Both the position numbers and the translations under genes were made by a program. A model generated the notes under the pieces. That model was not told the DNA's origin. It saw nothing but the letters and a program-made list of their open reading frames with translations, and did not search any database. From Linnemannia elongata (lineage: Eukaryota; Mortierellomycota; Mortierellomycetes; Mortierellales; Mortierellaceae), in NCBI GenBank assembly GCA_036320915.1, contig JAXBDG010000008.1, positions 1,922,001 through 1,986,000 of the forward strand: a stretch of DNA of 64,000 nt, read 5' to 3'. Of this stretch, positions 23,467 to 36,218 are shown piece by piece; position 1 is the stretch's first letter; the number at the start of each line of letters is the position of its first letter.

Positions 23467-26400
23467 TTATTGCTGTGGTCGCTGGAACTGTTGGTGTTGT
23501 GGTTGTATCTGTGGATGAATGGGGCTGTTGGCCATCACATCTTCACTCGTCGAATAAGTCGTCAAAGGAGCAACAACTGACGAGATTGAACCAGTGCGCG
23601 CAAAGAGTGACGACGAACTTGGAGAATTTGGGGATGTGGGCAACAAAACCTGTGCAGACGCACTCAAACGCTTGTTGCTGCTGTTACTACTATTAGTAGT
23701 GGTAGCGGGGGACATATTGATCCGATCGTTAAAGGTTCGTCTCGTGTACCCTCCACCTCCAGGTGCCCCTGGGTTGGCAAGTATATTCGTTGCACTCCCG
23801 CTCGCCGCCAGGGTTCCTTGGTTGGAGTAGACAGTATTGCTGCTACCGCCGCTGCTCATGTACCCCTCCCCAGCACTCCCCTGAGGGAGACACTGGCTCG
23901 TCCGGAGGTTACTCGTTATTGAAGCTCGATAGTCATGGCGAGCTCGGTTGTTGCGTGGACTACTGCTATTGGAACTAATCCCTGGTGTCGTCGGCGTCAT
24001 CCCAGGACCACTTGCACTGCCGGGGGTGGTCGGTGTGAGTCCAGGACTGGCCATCGCAGCTGCAAGGGCATCAGATTCAGACCAACCCGCAGAGACAGCC
24101 GCCGCAGCCGCAGAGATCACGGCAGCAGAGGGAATAACAGTCGGGTTTCCTTGGGTCATCAGGAGACGACTTGGGAGTTTGGGGCGGTTTCGTCTCCGAC
24201 GTCGTCCATTGCCTCCGATTCCGAACTCTGGGTCGTATAGATCGTCCGAGTCATCGTCGCCGTCGTCGTCCTCTGGGGCTGGTTGTGTTGAACGAGCGAT
24301 AGAGCGGACACTACCTTGATGTGAGTGAAGAGACGGTGCGTGGTCCGAGGCTGGCCGTGCTGGTGAGTCGAGGCTGAGTATCGGTGGCGGTAGCAAATCT
24401 CCAACGCGACTTGCATTCGACCCTCTCTTCACGGACTGATTCGAGCCGTCATATCCAGTGGTAGTGCCTCCTTCTGCTGCTCCAGAAGCGTCAGCTTCAT
24501 TGGTGAGGGAGGGGCCCTCTAACGCCGTACTCTCAACTTGCATAGGCGTCGTGGCAACAGCATCAGCGGTCTGCCTATCCCGCTCAGGCGATTCATCCTC
24601 ACCCTCCCGATCCTCAACAACAATCTCAGAGGCGCCCACAAAAGGCGGCTGGTATTTCATCGGTCTCCCTCTCTGTCGTCCGGCGGATCCAGAACTCGGT
24701 ATATTACCATCGGTACTCGTCCACTCGCTCCTAGCACGAGACCACCGCGAGGTCGCAAACCCGTCCTCATCCACGTCGCTGCCGATGTTGCTGTTATCGA
24801 TGCTACTATTATGATCATTGTTGTACCCATCATTAGCGGTCTGGCTTCCGGTACCAGTGGTCGATTTGGACGAATCCCTTCGGTGCCAGAACCGTGAGAA
24901 TCCAATCCCGAATCGAGACGCCCATGACAACCGATGCTGACTCTCGTTGTCAGAGTCCAGCACCCCGTTTCCTCTATCTCTTCCTTGTCTAGGTGCACCA
25001 CCACCGCCATTACCGTTCATTATCATCGTCATATCCGAGTTAACGCCACCACCTCCTGCGCCAATATTTCCAGATGAAGGATCAAAGTACGATAGATTAT
25101 GCGTATTGATAAAGTCCGGACCAGGATCAGGAGCCACCGAACGCCGCTGCATTCCACCCGCACCACAATTCGGACCAGGTAAATTGCCATTGTACCCCGA
25201 CGCATAAGGCGGATATGACCCAGAAGAAGACGTCGAAGACGACCGAGCCGCGAGCGACTGCAGATCCTGCTCCGTAAATAGACTCATCCATTCATCAAGC
25301 CGACTCTGACTCGAGAATCGAATTAAGAGCGTTCCTGCATGACAGGCTGTCACTCGAATAGTTGGCTCCTGTTCGTCCTGTACCTGTGTCATGGATAACA
25401 TCAGGTAGCTGGTTGATCTCCCATCCGTGCTCTGTAAAGTTTGTAGAAAGTGGTCCGAGAATTAGCTTTTTCTTCCGGGATTCAAGACTAGTAGGGTGTC
25501 AATGTCAATGTCTTACAGAAGGAAGGGCTTACATCTACAGAGAGGAAGGCGTGAGCTTCGGGGATAAGGATCAAGGTGGCCATGCACCAGTGTGACAGTA
25601 GGCTGGTGACCCTGCTCCTGAGAGCGCGAATGGGTAGTAGGAACTAGAAATAGTAGCAAAAGTTAGGTACATGATTTCGATTCATTTGATGTACAAAAAC
25701 CTGTGCGAACTTGTCTCTGTAGGATACTTACCACAAAACAATCCAACTAAAAAAGGAAGCAAAAGGCAATGCGAGCACCGTTAGGCGAATGTACTTTGCA
25801 CAACAACGAACCTACTTCAACAAAAAATCAAACCCCAAGCAGGAAGGCAAAGACACCTACCATGCGTTGTGCCCCTGACGTTGAACTTCCAAAGGTACGC
25901 TCAGCCAGAATAGTCGTTCGCATAGGCTCTCTCAAAGCAAGATCCGTTTCATGCATCTCCAATGCTCCTCCTCCACCAGTACTAATCGAGTTCCCAGCAA
26001 ACTCAACTCTATTGTGCCTGTGATTCTCCTTTGGAATGTTGTCACCCCTCATCAATCCTTGACTCATCCTCGAACGACGATCGTGTGGCCTTTCTGCAGT
26101 ACCAACACCATCGACGTTTTCGTTCGTCGCCTCGTTCTCTCCTGGATAGCTCGAAATACCTCCTTCCTCGTCCAGTCTTGCAGATCTATGTCCAAGCCTC
26201 ATAAACGTCCCACTCTTTTCTTCTACCGCCGCTGGATCTGAACCCTTCCGCGGGACCCTTGAATGCATCCATGCTCCCAAAGGGTTCGCGTCAAGGTTTG
26301 CGTTAGCCGCTCCTGCTCCTAGAGTCAAAGTAGTAACTGAGAACGTCCGCTTATGTTTCGACGGCTTCTCGTTCGATCCACCAGTCGGCCAGGTGTGATC

Positions 26401-29400
26401 AACGACGGGGGCCGGGACACTCTCTGCAGTGATAGCATGGTCCGCCATAGTGGACTGTCCAGTATAGTCGCCACCATCATCTCCCATGCCCATCCCTGCT
26501 GCTGCTGCTACCGCCGTGGTCATCGCCGGTGCAACCTGTCGCCTCGCAAAAACCGGCGGTGCAGTCCTGAAATCGTCCGGCATCCGACCCAGTTGTCCCG
26601 CTCCTCCACCGCCGCCACTACCGGGTCGCCCGATCCTTCCAGGTAGCCGTTGATGGGACAGATTGCTGGGATGCGGGTCCTCCGCCCATGGTTTGCGAAG
26701 ACTCTTCCAGATGTTCCAGAACTTTGGCACAAACAAGACTGTGAGAGTGAGGAAGGCGACGAAAAAGGTCCCGACGATCAAGATGTAAAATGTTGCCAGG
26801 TAGATCTCGATTGGGAAGAATTGAGAGATCACAATAATGATCGTGAAGAAGAACACGTTGCTACATATCCAAAAAAAAAAAAAAAAATAAGGATTGGATA
26901 CAGTAAATACATGCCGCTTCGTTGTTTAAATGAGCGAGGAAAAAAAAAGATCGATATGAGCATCCATAAAAGTGGACTTACTAGAGGACAAGCGAGATTT
27001 GTTTTGCCTCATTCCACAAAAAGACAACATTGCGGGTCTTGAAGGCAAGGAAGACTCCAAAGAAAATCAAGATTGCTGGGATGATCGATGCCGAGATAAC
27101 CCACCATACCTGCGTCTTGATCCCGCGACAGCGAATCCACTGGATAGATCGAATGTTGATCATCTGGGGTTGGGGAACATCGATACTCATCTCGACAATC
27201 ATGGGCACCAAGCAGAAGAACAACGCTAGGGCCATCCAGCGGAGCAATATTCGGGTTTGAAATGCCTGGTTCATCACCGTGACCGAGTTGAAGATGCGAT
27301 AGATCCTATAATTCTTGATAGTTAGGGACCTACAAGTTCAATAGATGAGCGGTTTGTTAGTGACACTTCGAAGCAAAAGATAGCAATCAATCTTTCCCAG
27401 AGAGCAGTGCAAATGAGACCCTCACCCAGCAAGAAGGGTCACTCCGATAGGCAGAATAAAACTCTGTGCGATACACGTGGCCTTGTGTGGGACACCGATA
27501 TGCAGCGCACACCAGGTCATGACCAGCAAGATTCCCAGTAACTCGCATAGGCAAAAAGTTGGACTAAAAAACAAGGTTGGTGGAGTCAGAAGTGATCAGT
27601 TAGCGTAACTTTTTCCATGATGCGAAAAAAGGGCTGGTCGTTTGGCACATACCTGGCTGCCTTGATGACAATGTTGTCTCGAAAGTAAACGACCAGCACT
27701 GCCGAGATTATCGTCAACACGATGCCAATGATGCACAGTGTTCCAAAGACAATTCCACTGACATTATCCCATCGCGGATTCTGAACTAGTGTGCAAAAAG
27801 TAAGAAAAAATTAGCGCCTCGGTCGTACTGTTATGATACCTCCTTGTTACGACACAAACAAATACAATCCTTTGGAGAATACATACGCGCCCATGGTGGT
27901 GCGTCGTTCGGAGGCTCTGGGTGGCCATTCTTAAAGTACGGCTTCCTGATGAAGGTGTAGTTCCCAGAGAAGGTAATCCCAAAAGGAACAGAATGGCCTT
28001 CCTGCAAGCTGAACGCTACATAGTACCTATTCGACACGGATAATATGTGTGCTTTAGTAGTCGTTAACACAGTTTACAATGCCACAAGCATTCTATGGTT
28101 GAAATTTTCGCCCGGACCCTCACCCTTCCTTCCTGTCACCGTTTTGGTCGAGAGTAATGGGTCCTGACGGCCCTCTGTACGCCTTTTGACTATAAACTCC
28201 GGAGACTTTGACGTCTGCTGTATGGTCTCCTGCAATTATCTCCTGAATCAAAGGATTCTGTGCGTTGCGGTCTGCTGGATCAGGGACAGCCTTTTCGATC
28301 AGGTTTCTGTATGCATTTGCCAGCATCATTACACAGCTGTACGCCATTCCTTCATTGTTCTCCAAGTTTGCCTCTCCTGCACCAGGGTAACTATGTATTG
28401 GCAGTGAGAGCAGTATTTAGTTAATTTGCCTTGCCAGAAACATAATAGTGAATGATTCCCTGAGCGTAGTACGAGGGAAACTTACTCAATAGGATTGAGT
28501 CGTAGCCATTTAGACAAAAACTCTTCATAGGGTGCATATCCTGAGAGCTCCCATCCGTTGTCAACCATAATAAGTCCGTCATAAATCTTGACATCCGGAT
28601 CCTGTTGAAGCTGTGAAGAAATGTCATTTCCTGTCACCCATGCGTAGTCTGGGCCGAAGAAGCCTGCTTCTCTAATAATTGACATGCATACGGAGTTTTT
28701 TGTTAGGCGAAAACGCGTCATGGTGCATACACACGATATGAGTAAGAGGAAACGCCCTTACTTCATTTGGTGAAGAAGCGCGAACTGAATGTTTCCTGTA
28801 GCAATGAGGACTTGGACCCGGGATTGAGATGATCGGATCCGGTCCTTGATAAACGTGTAGGTCGGGTCGAAAGGTACTCCGGCTGTCGACAAGGGCTGAT
28901 ATTGAAGAATGTAGATTCCCAGTTTCTGAGCACGCGCCGAAAAGTACTCCCGTCCTAATTGGATTGACAAGCAAGACGAGGATGTTCAGTAGTTTCTCTA
29001 CAGTATTCCTTTGTCTCCTGGTATTTCCACATATGGCTCACATAGCAAACAGAGTGATGATAGATTACCGGACCATCCAAGAGTGTTGATGTCGTAGATG
29101 AGAGAGATCCGCCTCCAACCCATACTTTTGACAACATCCAGAAGCGCGTCCAGCAAGATAATGATCGTTGGGATTGTACGGTAAAAGAACGGGTAGGTGA
29201 CTTGATCTGACAAGGACGCACTGGCTATTTGAGCCCCAAGAGTAAAGAAGCACCGTTTAGTAACTCGAATGAACAGTTATATCTGGTTTCGAATTGATCG
29301 CCAAAGTCAAGTATCAGACATTTTACCTGAGGCGAAGGAACACTGAGGGATCAGTACACTAGAGGTCATCAATGCCTCGTACTTTGTCAGATCCGACTTG

Positions 29401-30615
29401 ATATCGCCAATAACTCCGCCTACCTATCGGGATGCAAGGTTACAAACCGAAACGCTTCAGTCTCAATGACCCACACTCAACGATAAACAAAAACATATGG
29501 AGTGCATAAAAAAACATAAAACCAGACTGGACTGGTTAGAAATTCACAACTAAAAGTCAGAGATCACTCCTATATTTGCGGAAGACTACCTTGGCGCTGA
29601 TCAGCTTTCCTGCTCCCGAGATGGCAGCAGACCCTCCTGAGGGCGTGTAAAGACTCGGGTCCTGACTATCTCGTATCATGATCGACATGTTCAGTCCAGG
29701 AATGATCTTCTCCTCATTGATCTCATTGACAGCCATCCGGATCGTCGAGATAGCCTTCCGAACCATGATCGCCTCCCGCTGTGTCGAGGGTGCGTTCAAG
29801 GACAGAAGGATACCCAGACGTAGCGTTTTTGGGTCTGGATCCCACATTGTGTCAAACTCAAATTGTGTCAACAGTCGTGGTTTTTGAGCTGGACGTGGCA
29901 TGTCTGTCGGAAGAACAAACGTATCTGTCCTTGTAGGCACTTCGGGGCCTGGAGAGAATGGGGATGGCGGGTTGAGGTCCATGTCGAATGTTGTTGATGG
30001 AAGCGATGATCCTGTAGATGGGAGAGGAGAGCTGGTGGATGGGAAAGAAGATCCTGAGAGTACAGAAAGCGGAGGGAATAGGGGGGAATCTGTTGATGGT
30101 CTAGTAGCAGCGGTTCTTAACGATGGTACTGTTGCGGTTGTTATCCTTGCTATCACTGAGATTGTTGCTACTACTGACCGTGTTGTGCTTCGCGCAGGCG
30201 CGATCGAGGATGTTAAATTTGTTGTCGCCAGGAGAGTGGGATGAGGGTCACCGAAGGCTCTTATTGAGGAATGTGAATTTACTTGTCGTTTATGGTGTCG
30301 TAAGGCTGGTGAATGGGAATGTGATAGAGTAGAAGCTGAGGTGAAGGAGTCCGATGAGAGTCCCCTGGACTCGAGTGGAATATTAGGTGACCTGACATGG
30401 TCTGGTATAAGGGTGCTGTCGTTGGATAGAGAAGGAGACGAGGAGGGGGTAGAGGTTGAATGGGCAAGTAAGAGGACGTCCAGAAGGGCGAGTAAGAGAA
30501 GAGCGCGGTGGATGCGGGACCTTGCTGCAGGTCTTTTCCCCTTTACAGGGTTCATACTTGTCGTCTGTGTGGTATCAGAGCGGTACTGTCGAGGCATAAG
30601 CAAATGGGTGAGCAT
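23467..30615 (-). CDS. class C (GABA-B-like) GPCR with intracellular PH-like domain
   Basis: Fourteen minus-strand exons join in frame to 1,924 aa: 29590-30615, 29327-29423, 29069-29224, 28762-28954, 28486-28671, 28124-28390, 27887-28026, 27653-27785, 27426-27563, 26982-27329, 25861-26860, 25732-25746, 25533-25643, 23467-25431. Order: hydrophobic leader at about residues 28-45; a Ser/Thr/Pro-rich stalk to about 260; a venus-flytrap ligand-binding domain from about 265 (LRLGILLSL, FPVEYN-type folds absent) to about 680; seven membrane helices at about 690-945 (e.g. IVLTIISAVLVVYF, ILLVMTWCALHI, NVFFFTIIIVISQFF); a 280-residue cytoplasmic linker; a PH-like segment at about 1230-1305 ending IRFSSQSRLDEWMSLF; and a Ser/Gly/Asn-rich tail. 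The ligand is unknown; class C receptors sense amino acids, GABA or calcium. The 15-nt exon is uncertain, and leaving it out also keeps frame. The start could be 30615 or 30597. Confidence 0.85.
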
Positions 30616-31894
30616 ATTATGGGTGAGGAGGATGTGATGGCCCGTGAGATTATAGTTGATTTGCCACCAAAAAAGTAGAAAAAAGGAGTAAGTTGGTCGA
30701 GCAAGCTAATGGAATGAGGAGGTGGAAGTGGAGGGGAATGGAGACAAAGAGTGCAATGCCGAAGGCGAATACGATCCCAGACACTTGGCTTGAAGGAGTG
30801 GACGACGATGACGAGGCAACGAGACCTGGAGACTCGGATCAATTGGCTGCTCCAGCGCAGGCGTTTGTAGGATTCCTTCTCTACCTCCCTTTCTCTCAAT
30901 AGACGAAGTAGCGGTCGTTTTTGTTTTATTTCATTTTGTCTTGGAAAAAACATGCGTTTCGAATTGTGTGTGAAACCTAAAAGCCTGTTTATTCTAACCG
31001 AGGATGATAGATTATCACACCCCCAAACGGATCAGTGAGTACAAACATATCAAGAACGGGAGTCCGTCGAACAAGCTAAACCAGGGATTCGAGATGAAAA
31101 TAATAATTGTTTTTGTAGTTTATGAATTTAGAGAGAGATATAAGTTCCCTTCGGCGCATGATAACCCAGAAGCCAAATTAATGACAGGGTCGCATGCTTC
31201 TTTAAAAGAACTTCCTTCTTGCAAAGTGGTGGACTGTAAGAACAGACTCCGCCTTGGCACTCAGATCGATGACTGTCCGGTTGTGAGACCAAAGACCATC
31301 AAGTGAGCGTGGCAATGATGCGTGCTTTTTTGATAAAGAACCTCATTCCGGCTGCAAGGAGCCAATTGGTTTTATACCTCAGCCGTCACACCCACACACC
31401 TGTCACTGCTCTAACAAAGGATAGCTTCCGAATTATTTGACTGTCAGTTCGGAATGAGGTCTATGGGGACAAGACACTCGCTTTTTCGACAACCGACGAA
31501 TTCAATGCAAGACTGTTTTTTTTTTACACTCCAGTTGTTGTCCCACGGATCTTTGTTGCAAGACATCCCCAGACCTTTTTGCTGATGTTCTCAACAAAAA
31601 TAGACTCTTTGCACCTGAACACAGTTATATCAACCAGGCACACGCAGCACAGAGGGAGGGCCAATGATCAAATCATAAAAAGAGACCAATATAGTACAGT
31701 ACGGGAAACAATTTGCACTTCAACTGATCAAGGACAGAGAGCGATGAAAGGCACAAGGAAAGAAAGCAAGAAGAGTGGTATGAAAAATATCTAGTTTTTT
31801 TTTATTTGTACAAGGAAAGTGCTAGAAGTGCGGGGATATGCTTTTTACAACTGAAAGTTAGAAATGTGTGTGAGAACAAGAAATAATAGACGAT
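30616..31894. other. intergenic, receptor promoter side and 3' flank of allantoicase
   Basis: There is no convincing coding frame over 1.28 kb. A 121-bp inverted-repeat element (31340-31460) lies inside. Confidence 0.5.
31340..31460. repeat. 121-bp stretch bounded by 11-bp inverted repeats
   Basis: ACCTCATTCCG at 31340-31350 is matched exactly in reverse complement at 31450-31460. Inside the right arm a second short inverted pair (TTCCGAA / TTCGGAA) occurs. No target-site duplication was seen. It may be a small MITE-like relic or just a hairpin-forming sequence. Confidence 0.45.
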
Positions 31895-33443
31895 TTAGTT
31901 CTTCTTGATGTTCCAGGTGTGCTCATCAGGCAACTCCTGACGGACGCCGACCAAGGAGCCCTCAGGCTGGACAGCGGGCAACTGAGCAGCACCCCAGGCA
32001 CGGATACGCTTGATACCACCATCGGGGATCATAATAACCTTGATCTGGGCAATGCGCTTCTCGGTCAACTCGACAGGGACCTTGAAGAAGTGCTGACGGT
32101 GAGGGGTCATGGGGGCTTCGCTCAAGAGAACAATGGGCTGCTCAGAGCCAATCTCGTAACCTTCAATGGTAACAGCCTTGGGGGGGTTACCCATGTAGTG
32201 AGCAGTGTCGACCTCAAGGTCGGTGATGTGACCAGGCTGACCGAACTTGATGGTGGCAAAGTCAACGTGGCCGGGCGAGCGGGAGCGCTTGGTCTCCCAG
32301 CCGTCAGACATATCGTGGCCACGGCCGGGGAGGAGCATGTTGGAGGGGTGACCGTAGTGTGCGTCGGACAAGTCAGTGACGATCGATCCAGCAGCAGCAG
32401 AGGCCAAGTCGTAGATCTCGTGCTTGTTCTCGGGGTGGACCTGGTGGACGTTTCCGTAGACACGGAGACGGGCAACACCACCATCGGGGTACATGCAGAA
32501 GCGAACGTGGGTATAGGCCTCGGCGGTGGGCTGCTCGAGCTTGAAGCCGTGGCGGGAGTTGGGGTTAAGGGCGACCTTGGTCAAGACGGGGGTCCAGGCG
32601 ACCTGGGCCCACTCCTCGTGGGTGCGGGTAGCAGCCTTGGCAGGGGAGGACTCGGTGTAACCCTCGACGGAGACGAAGGGGGAGTGGTTGCCGGTGAAGT
32701 AGGAGGTATCGATCTCAAATCCGGCAATGTTTCCGGGGTAGCCGAGTTGGATAACGCACCAGTCGTAGTTGGGGGCGTTGTGGCGGCGGGTCTCCCAGCC
32801 ATCGTACCAGGCTCCGGTGGGGACGAAGCGACCGGGGGCAGAGATGGGGGCGGTGGCAGTCAAGAGGTTGGCGCAATCGGCGAACCACTCGTCGGTGAGA
32901 GTGAGAACCTTGCCTCCACGGGTAGCAACAGCAAGATCTGTTTGTTATTGAGTCCAAGTGTTGGTTGGTTGAGTTGGGTTTGCGTTGTTGAGTTGGTTTG
33001 TTTAGTCGATAGGTCAGGAGGTGTCAGGGTGAAAGATAAGGCCGTCCAGATGCAGAGAGTTGTCGTGTGTCCGTTCCAATTAGGTTGACCATGCATTGTC
33101 CGCAAAAAGGGGAGGCATAAGAGATAGAAAAAGTGGGTGTAAAGAAAGAAAGAGCACACATGTTAGTTATCGGTATGAGGCAAGTGGGTAATTAGGGCAA
33201 GGCAAGGTGTAACAATCAAGCAATAATTGGCACAGGGACAGGTCCAGCGGAGAGTCAACAATAGAGGAGTAGTCAAGTGAGTGAAAGTAAATGAGTGAAA
33301 GTGAATGAGGAGGTGTGCAATGAGGTAGAAGTGAAAGTGAATGAGGAGGAAGAGGAGTAGGACATACCGATGTTGTCCTTGAAGGTGGAGGCGATCTTGT
33401 CGACGGGGACGACGGTGTTGACGGGGCCTGTAGTGTTGGTCAT
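31895..33443 (-). CDS. DAL2: allantoicase
   Basis: Exons 33368-33443 and 31895-32937 give 372 aa. The enzyme hydrolyses allantoate to ureidoglycolate and urea in purine degradation, freeing nitrogen. The two tandem allantoicase repeats are visible, each with a WETRRH/WETKRS motif and a DTSYFTGN/DTAHYMGN motif followed by a PDGG-R-R-W/Y-G end (YPDGGVARLRVYG, IPDGGIKRIRAWG). The first exon encodes only 25 residues before a 429-bp intron, and the joined frame (KDNIGDLAVATRGGKV) matches the family N-terminus. The intron holds GTGAATGAGGAGG-type imperfect repeats. A TATA-like box is about 110 bp upstream. The gene stands alone, without other purine-catabolism genes. Confidence 0.95.
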
Positions 33444-35915
33444 TTTTGAAAGTATTAGGATTGAGAGAGTGAAGAGGAGGAGTAGTTTGCTGAGGTGTGA
33501 AGAAGAAAGAAGAAGAAAAAGAAAGAGAGAAAAAGAGAGGATGTGCCTTGGTATTTATGTTGAAGGAGTGAAGGGCTTCCTCTGAGAGTGATTTGAACCC
33601 ACCGACCCACTTTACAATTGCTCGCTCGGAAAAAGAAAGAAGGACAGAAGGGGAGGATCGATCGAAGTGTAAAAAAGGTATAGGTGGCAGGTCCTTGAAG
33701 ACGGGCGAAAGACAAGCAACGCGGGGGATCAAAATTTATTTATTTTTTTGTCTCTTTTGCCTGTGTCTGTGTCTGTATCTGTGTCTGCATCTCTCACGGC
33801 GCACAGGGTGGGTCAAGGCCAGAAAATGGGGTATTTACTCTGTATGTGTGTTCTATGGTCACACTTGGTAAAACGAAGACCGCTCTTTCTTTTTTTCTTC
33901 TTGCCCTTGTTGAACACTCGCATTGCTTCAAGGACAAAAAAAAACACCTCACTTATCATACACATGTACACACGACTTTACAAAGGGGAATCGAAGGGAT
34001 ACCATCGATATTCTCACGACATTCTCGTCAATGGAAAGGAGAAGCCCCTCAATTGCCCTCATCCTTTCCATTCCCCCGCCTTGTCTTTCATCTATTAGAA
34101 ATGAAAAGGCTGGTTGTTTCCCACCGGACAAACACAAGAAGAACTAAACTCTGATGCGCAGGCAAAAGAGAGACAAAGAACAAGGAAAAGGCCAAAGGAA
34201 AAAAAGGAAACGGCACTAAAAAAGAAAGGAAAACAAACAAGCAAATACAAAGGCAAACAAGGTCAATCCTATCCTCTATTGTCCTCTTTCCCTTCGTCAT
34301 TTCCAGACCATGGATGGACCCACACCCAGAAGGATGTAATTTAGAGTTCCTTCCAACCAATGAACTGTGAATAGAAAAAAAATGGATCCGATGTTCCCCG
34401 CATAACTGACCCTTTTCTTCTTACTTGTCGGCACGTGACTTTGGCTTTATGCGAGCCTGGCTTTTTTTTTCTTTCTTCGCCGTGTTGTCTCCTCGTTCAA
34501 CTTCAAAGTTGTGCATAGCACCCATTTCACTAGCTTCTTTTGTTGTTCAACGTCATGGCAAATATTTGTTTACATGGGTCCTGAGAACAATATTTACGCC
34601 ATTTTTTTCATCCTTGGCAGGACACAGGAGACCAGGAGTAAAGAAAGGGCAACAAAAAAAAGAGTAGGATGAAGATGCGGGCACGTTCTTAAAAAAAACG
34701 CGGCAAACAAACAACTACCCAATCACACCCATGTCATAAGCAAAAACAAGCACAGACGGACGATCCGACGGTGGCGTTATTTAGGAAGTGAGCAAAGACG
34801 AGATATAGAGAGAGGGGGAGAGAGTGAGCGAGTGCACCCGTACCTTATGTCATTGAGCAGGACAATGAGGGCATTAGTTCTTTCTATAGCTTCCGCACAT
34901 TGTTGCATGGTAAGCAAGGCCGTAACTAGACATTCCTAACGCTATCTTTTCTCTTCTTCTATGCGACTTTGTCGTAGAATGAAAAAAAAAAGGATACAAC
35001 CTGGTAAGTGATTGTGGGCTTTATCACTTGCAGAATCGAACACCTTGACTATCCTCACAGATACACGTATGACAATGCGAGGAAAAGTTTTTAATTGGGA
35101 TGCAGAGAGTCCCTCGAAACACCGTGGACCAAAGAGATGTCCTCTGCTACACTACACCCTATCCATGACCATGTTCGAAATCAAGCGGCATGTAATAAGA
35201 GGAGCGCTCTTGGTGGCAGTTATTTTTTTTTTCTCCACGTCTCACACTCGCATTATATTAATCTGAGGTAAGGATGTTCCGGTATGACACCCAATGGTCT
35301 TCCTTGGCAAGCCAGGCTTCATGGGAAAGTGAAGTGAAAGAAAGCTGGGGAAGGAAAATAAAAGGCAAGTTTGGTCAAGATGTTTGAGCATTCCAGCTCG
35401 GTCCAACGCTTTTTTTTTTTTTTTGTGGGAAAGAAATGTCCGAATGATTCGCATCTGTTTCATTCTGATGTTCGCGACACCCCACACATTACCTTTTTTA
35501 CACTCAACCGACACATAAGTCGACTATTGATCCTTCCAATGAATTGGAGGCATAACGAAGGTCAACCCCCTCTCGGTGAAGGACCCACACACCCTGATTC
35601 AGTCCTGATCCACCCTACTTTATTCAGTACTCTCTCTAGTTTCATGCTAAACAAGGCATACTCTGGGGAAACAACGTTGGGGGGGAGGGGGGCATTGCTG
35701 GAGAAAGAAGAAGTGAGCGTAGAACACCAACAACCATTAGGAAACGGGCGACGACCAACACTCTTGGCAACAAGTCAGCTCAACTTCATCGCATCAAAGC
35801 TCCTTCTCCTTTGCGTATAAAAGAACCCCCACCTCGCTCCAAAAATTGTTCTCCATCAACTAAACATCCACTCTTCTCCTCCACTACCACTCCCACACAA
35901 ACCAAACAATCCAAC
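33444..35915. other. 2.5-kb intergenic region
   Basis: There is no convincing coding frame. A TATA-like ACATAAATAC (minus, 33551-33560) probably serves allantoicase, and one GATAAG core (minus, near 33952) could bind a nitrogen GATA factor. A tRNA B-box look-alike near 33590 was rejected. Confidence 0.5.
35816..35823 (+). promoter_or_regulatory. TATA box of small Gln/His-rich gene
   Basis: TATAAAAG lies 93 bp before the start codon at 35916, a standard position for a strong TATA promoter with a short leader. Confidence 0.65.
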
Positions 35916-36218
35916 ATGAACCACCAGAACAACAACCAGAAGGCCCAGAAGCAGTCCTCCTCCGCCCAGCACGGCCAGAGCCACGAGCAGATGGGTCGCG
36001 TCGCTGACAAGAACCAGTCCGCCCATGGTCACGCCCAGGCCCAGTCCGGTCACCAGCAGCAGCATGCCGGTCACCAGCAGCAGAACTCTGGTGCCCACCA
36101 GCAAATGAACCAACAGGGCGCCCACAAGCAGTCCTCCCAGCACCAGAACCAGAAGGGCAACTGCGCCTCTGGCAACTGCAAGGACTCCCAGTGCAGTGGA
36201 AAGACCGACTGCAAGTAA
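35916..36218 (+). CDS. small Gln/His-rich protein with four-cysteine tail
   Basis: A single-exon 100-aa frame sits behind a clear TATA box and an AC-rich leader, as in highly expressed fungal genes. Residues 1-80 are almost only Gln, His, Asn, Ser, Ala and Gly (repeats such as GHQQQHAGHQQQ). The last 20 carry Cys at 83, 88, 93 and 99 (C-x4-C-x4-C-x5-C), followed by Lys. There is no signal peptide. The His and Cys content would suit metal binding, and the Gln/His body would be disordered and perhaps hydrophilin-like; both are guesses. I do not recognise a named family. Confidence 0.65.
   Translation: MNHQNNNQKAQKQSSSAQHGQSHEQMGRVADKNQSAHGHAQAQSGHQQQHAGHQQQNSGAHQQMNQQGAHKQSSQHQNQKGNCASGNCKDSQCSGKTDCK

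Noticed and set aside
31919..33088. 389-residue plus-strand frame opposite allantoicase
   Set aside because: A mirror of the strongly coding minus strand; its Gly/Val/Leu-rich translation resembles no family.
33580..33640. tRNA-like sequence on the minus strand (GGTTCAAATCA, B-box-like)
   Set aside because: The T-stem pairs poorly, no A box or matching 5' acceptor strand is found upstream, and it lies in the allantoicase leader.
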